64,000 bases of DNA from positions 45,649 to 109,648 of the forward strand of contig NZ_JACJLQ010000006.1 in assembly GCF_016902295.1 (NCBI RefSeq), written 5' to 3'. Positions 61,790-64,000 of this stretch are shown piece after piece. The stretch is from Bacteroides caecigallinarum. Lineage in GTDB: Bacteria; Bacteroidota; Bacteroidia; Bacteroidales; Bacteroidaceae. Both the position numbers and the translations under genes were made by a program. The notes under the pieces were generated by a model. It saw nothing but the letters and a program-made list of their open reading frames with translations. It made no database searches and was not told the origin of the DNA. Position 1 is the stretch's first letter; the number at the start of each line of letters is the position of its first letter.

Positions 61790-62934
61790 TTTTTCCTATG
61801 TTGCATAATTTGTGCCAATAAATCAAAACTTTCACTGAAAATACCTTCCGGCCACGTTGACAATTGCCCATCTTCATCTATGGTTATCGTCTGTAAATAA
61901 GCCTCATTATCATCATCAGTATCAACAAAATATATAACAACATCTTCCGGCTTCAAATCAGACTCGCTGTCTGCCACTAAATTTCGTATAGCAAGCAAAA
62001 CATTCTCCGAATGAGTTTCTATAACACATTTACGGTTATATTTCTTGACCATATCAGCCAGTCTGTATGCCACTGCTGCATGAGCCGCAGGATGCAAATG
62101 CAAGACAGGTTGTTCTACAAGAATAATATCAACTTTATCTTCTACAAAAGATTGCGTTATAATTGGTAGGACTTGAGGTAAACCCTGTCCAACATCCGCT
62201 ATATTAACTTTTGCATCACCATGTTTGATATACAAGCTATATGTACCGGACGTAGGGCTGTTTCGTTCAAAATTAATTGCCTGGCCTTCCAGATTTTTCT
62301 CCAGCCATGATGACACATTATTAAACAATGTTTTTTTATCACTTAAATAAGATTTCAATAACAAAGAATAAGTATTAGAACCATTATAGCAAACATTTAC
62401 AACAGCCTGATCAGAAGAAAGCTGAATATTTCTCTCAGGTTGCACTCTCAACGGACCAATATATGCAGTGTTAAAAGCCAGACCAACCTTCGATATATTC
62501 AGAGACTTCAAACTTTCCTCATGTACAAGTCCATTAAATACCTTATCCGGTGTTCCTAATGTTTCTATTTTGTTATTTTCCTCATTCTCAATAGAATATC
62601 TATACACATAAAGATTTCCTTTATCAATATAATATGAGACATTAACCTTAATACCATTCTCGAACTCTACACCTATAGAAAAATCCGTCATTTGGTTATT
62701 ATGGAAAATATCCTCATATCTTCCACCCAATGACACATCTTTATTCCCCAATATCATAGGTCCGATAGCATATTCCGATGTCAAACTTCCCAAAACAGAA
62801 ATCAATTTAAGTATCGAACTCTTGCCACTACTGTTTTTACCTATAAACAATGTAATCGGCTTAATATCAATTTCAGTAAGTTCACCACCAAAAGCCTTGT
62901 AATTTCTAAATGATATTTTTTTTATCTGACTCAT
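61786..62934 (-). CDS. AAA ATPase with DUF3696-type C-terminus
   Basis: A 382-residue SMC/RecF-like ATPase. IKKISFRNYKAFG leads into Walker A GKNSSGKSS (residues 32-40). The signature-like segment is VNIADVGQGLPQVLPIITQ. Walker B is DIILVEQPVLHLHPAAHAAVA and the switch histidine is in CVIETHSENVLLAIRNLV. The tail STWPEGIFSESFDLLAQIM is the DUF3696 motif. There is no TOPRIM domain in the same chain, but one seems to be encoded by the next gene (4-bp overlap). A -7-like box reads CAAAATTA at 62969-62976 on the plus strand. It is the first gene of the island operon. Confidence 0.92.
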   Translation of the reverse strand: MSQIKKISFRNYKAFGGELTEIDIKPITLFIGKNSSGKSSILKLISVLGSLTSEYAIGPMILGNKDVSLGGRYEDIFHNNQMTDFSIGVEFENGIKVNVSYYIDKGNLYVYRYSIENEENNKIETLGTPDKVFNGLVHEESLKSLNISKVGLAFNTAYIGPLRVQPERNIQLSSDQAVVNVCYNGSNTYSLLLKSYLSDKKTLFNNVSSWLEKNLEGQAINFERNSPTSGTYSLYIKHGDAKVNIADVGQGLPQVLPIITQSFVEDKVDIILVEQPVLHLHPAAHAAVAYRLADMVKKYNRKCVIETHSENVLLAIRNLVADSESDLKPEDVVIYFVDTDDDNEAYLQTITIDEDGQLSTWPEGIFSESFDLLAQIMQHRKK

Positions 62935-63094
62935 ACTCCTTTTACATTATGTATCAAACATCTAAATACAAAATTAGCGAAATTCTTCATTAAAATAATA
63001 ACTTCGGGAAATAAATTCAATTGTTTGTCAAAATCAATCATAATGCCTTTTCCTGATTTTGGTTGAATGTTGTAATCAAATCTGTTCACTCTAT

Positions 63095-63152
63095 GTTCAC
63101 TAACCGTTCGTTATGCGTTCACTGACCGGTGTTGCAAATGCCTTGCAAAAGC
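63095..63152. repeat. Right 58-bp direct repeat bounding the accessory island
   Basis: Same-orientation partner of 58536-58593. It lies 160 bp upstream of the ATPase gene and overlaps the last codons of the small ORF at 63119-63385. Confidence 0.75.
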
Positions 63153-63385
63153 TTGTTTGATTGTATAATTGTTTGTTTATCAATTATTATTTCATATATT
63201 TGCATTGTTGAATCCCGGTAGCCTCTGAACAATTTCAAGCTATCGGGTTTTGTTTTTGTCATCTTCTCATATAATTTGAACAGACATTCCAGTCTTGCTT
63301 CATCATTAGAGAACGGATATCCGGGATAACAGCTTTCCACTATATCATCATTAGTAGTTCTCATTTCCAAATCGCATTTTATCAC
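63119..63385 (-). CDS. Small hypothetical ORF ending in the right direct repeat
   Basis: An 88-residue frame with balanced composition (DIVESCYPGYPFSNDEARLE, CLFKLYEKMTKTKPDSLKLF, YRDSTMQIYEIIIDKQTII). Its last ten or so codons (LLQGICNTGQ) come from the 58-bp repeat, so its original C-terminus may have been replaced. A second in-frame ATG at residue 8 is an alternative start. I recognise no family. It could be a truncated gene. Confidence 0.4.
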   Translation of the reverse strand: MIKCDLEMRTTNDDIVESCYPGYPFSNDEARLECLFKLYEKMTKTKPDSLKLFRGYRDSTMQIYEIIIDKQTIIQSNKLLQGICNTGQ

Positions 63386-63435
63386 TTCTTCTATTCCCGA
63401 TTTTGGAAATGAGAATTATCAAAGTAATTTACCGG

Positions 63436-63918
63436 TTACACTATTTCAACTTTCATCTTTATTTTCAACGCTTTGGCTATTTTGTCAAGTTGTTTTTTCT
63501 TGTCATTAGTTGAACTGTGAGTCAGTATAAGCCACCCTCCATCTACCGGTACTTGTGCTTTTCCATATTTCGCATCCCTTGTGTTAGATATGATTGGCAC
63601 TTTACAAAACTTCAAGCCAAGCTGTCGAACCCGTTCGATTCCTAAACGGCAAATTACTTCAACAAAAGTATCCTTTGCTTTCGCATTCTCTATTACAGTA
63701 CCATCCGGCATTGTAACACGTAACAGAGTCTTTGGGGCAATATCCTCCTTCTTTGCTTTTTGCGGACCATTAGAACGATGTGCGACAATAGGGTCAGGTT
63801 TAATTTCTACCGCATCTGTCAATATCTCATCAATATTACGTTTACGGGAGAGACTAACCTTAAGTGGTCTACCCGGCACATAATCAACTACTGCCGAAAA
63901 CGGAGCATACCCACCCAC
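63436..63918 (-). CDS. Hypothetical protein, possibly 5'-truncated
   Basis: A 160-residue frame that opens with GTG directly after an in-frame TGA and has no ATG near the start. The first ATG-less 20 residues (MGGYAPFSAVVDYVPGRPLK) look unlike coding sequence, whereas KRNIDEILTDAVEIKPDPIV onward reads as real protein. The C-terminal part has a compact domain: TMPDGTVIENAKAKDTFVEV, LGIERVRQLGLKFCKVPIIS and THSSTNDKKKQLDKIAKAL. I have the impression of similar domains in other Bacteroides hypothetical proteins but cannot name them. Probably the tail of a longer protein whose 5' end was lost. Confidence 0.5.
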   Translation of the reverse strand: MGGYAPFSAVVDYVPGRPLKVSLSRKRNIDEILTDAVEIKPDPIVAHRSNGPQKAKKEDIAPKTLLRVTMPDGTVIENAKAKDTFVEVICRLGIERVRQLGLKFCKVPIISNTRDAKYGKAQVPVDGGWLILTHSSTNDKKKQLDKIAKALKIKMKVEIV

Positions 63919-64000
63919 TCAGAACGGCTTAATCCACCCACAATTATTGCTAAAATGGCCTTGAAAAGTGCCTGAAAAACGGAGTATATCCGTTCATTTC

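Overview
The window comes from a Bacteroidales genome, most likely Bacteroides or Phocaeicola. The evidence is the TAnnTTTG-type promoter boxes, a UpxY-type antiterminator heading a capsule operon, a fimbrillin lipoprotein, a DUF4492-cydAB cluster and DUF5686/DUF4837 proteins. No rRNA, tRNA or CRISPR array was found.

Positions 1-26264 (all minus strand) form one capsular/extracellular polysaccharide operon read from right to left. It starts with upxY and a small HAD protein, then a Wzx flippase, an Fe-S/F420-beta protein and a pyruvyl transferase, then a long run of glycosyltransferases with a Wzy-like polymerase. It ends with an initiating sugar-phosphate transferase, a PqqD / nucleotidyltransferase / HPr-kinase-like trio, Wza and Wzc, followed by a small protein and a fimbrillin lipoprotein cut by the window edge. 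A decayed IS66 element sits in a broken GT8 gene (16.3-17.2 kb). The operon encodes its own triple-HTH protein (8.25-8.81 kb).

Positions 26265-28096 look like the switch of this operon. A 260-bp segment is bounded by 16-bp perfect inverted repeats (26514-26529 and 26790-26805). It carries a good Bacteroides promoter that points away from upxY, and a tyrosine recombinase gene lies beside it. I read this as a capsule ON/OFF switch in the OFF orientation. A 22-bp-period palindromic repeat array and an oxyR gene that has lost its DNA-binding domain follow; the oxyR break abuts the thioredoxin start codon.

Positions 29.1-58.3 kb are mostly core genes. They comprise thioredoxin; cydB/cydA/DUF4492; a TolC-MacA-MacB efflux operon followed by a LytS/LytTR two-component pair; a C_GCAxxG_C_C protein, a 2-hydroxyacid dehydrogenase and rarA; glnS; a DUF418 protein; a sigma-54 activator-lptE-TPR-secG operon; a DUF5686 protein; a phospholipid-type cluster of two CDP-alcohol phosphotransferases, an IspD-like cytidylyltransferase and a flippase-like protein; then pdxA, DUF4837 and rlmN. 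Two intergenic regions carry promoter-plus-terminator pairs that look like small RNA genes (39.42-39.53 kb and 42.33-42.54 kb).

Positions 58.5-63.15 kb are an accessory island bounded by 58-bp imperfect direct repeats. It holds a three-gene operon, AAA ATPase (DUF3696 type), TOPRIM-like protein and DUF262 protein, which looks like an anti-phage defence system, plus one unknown gene. Two further unrecognised ORFs lie near the right edge.
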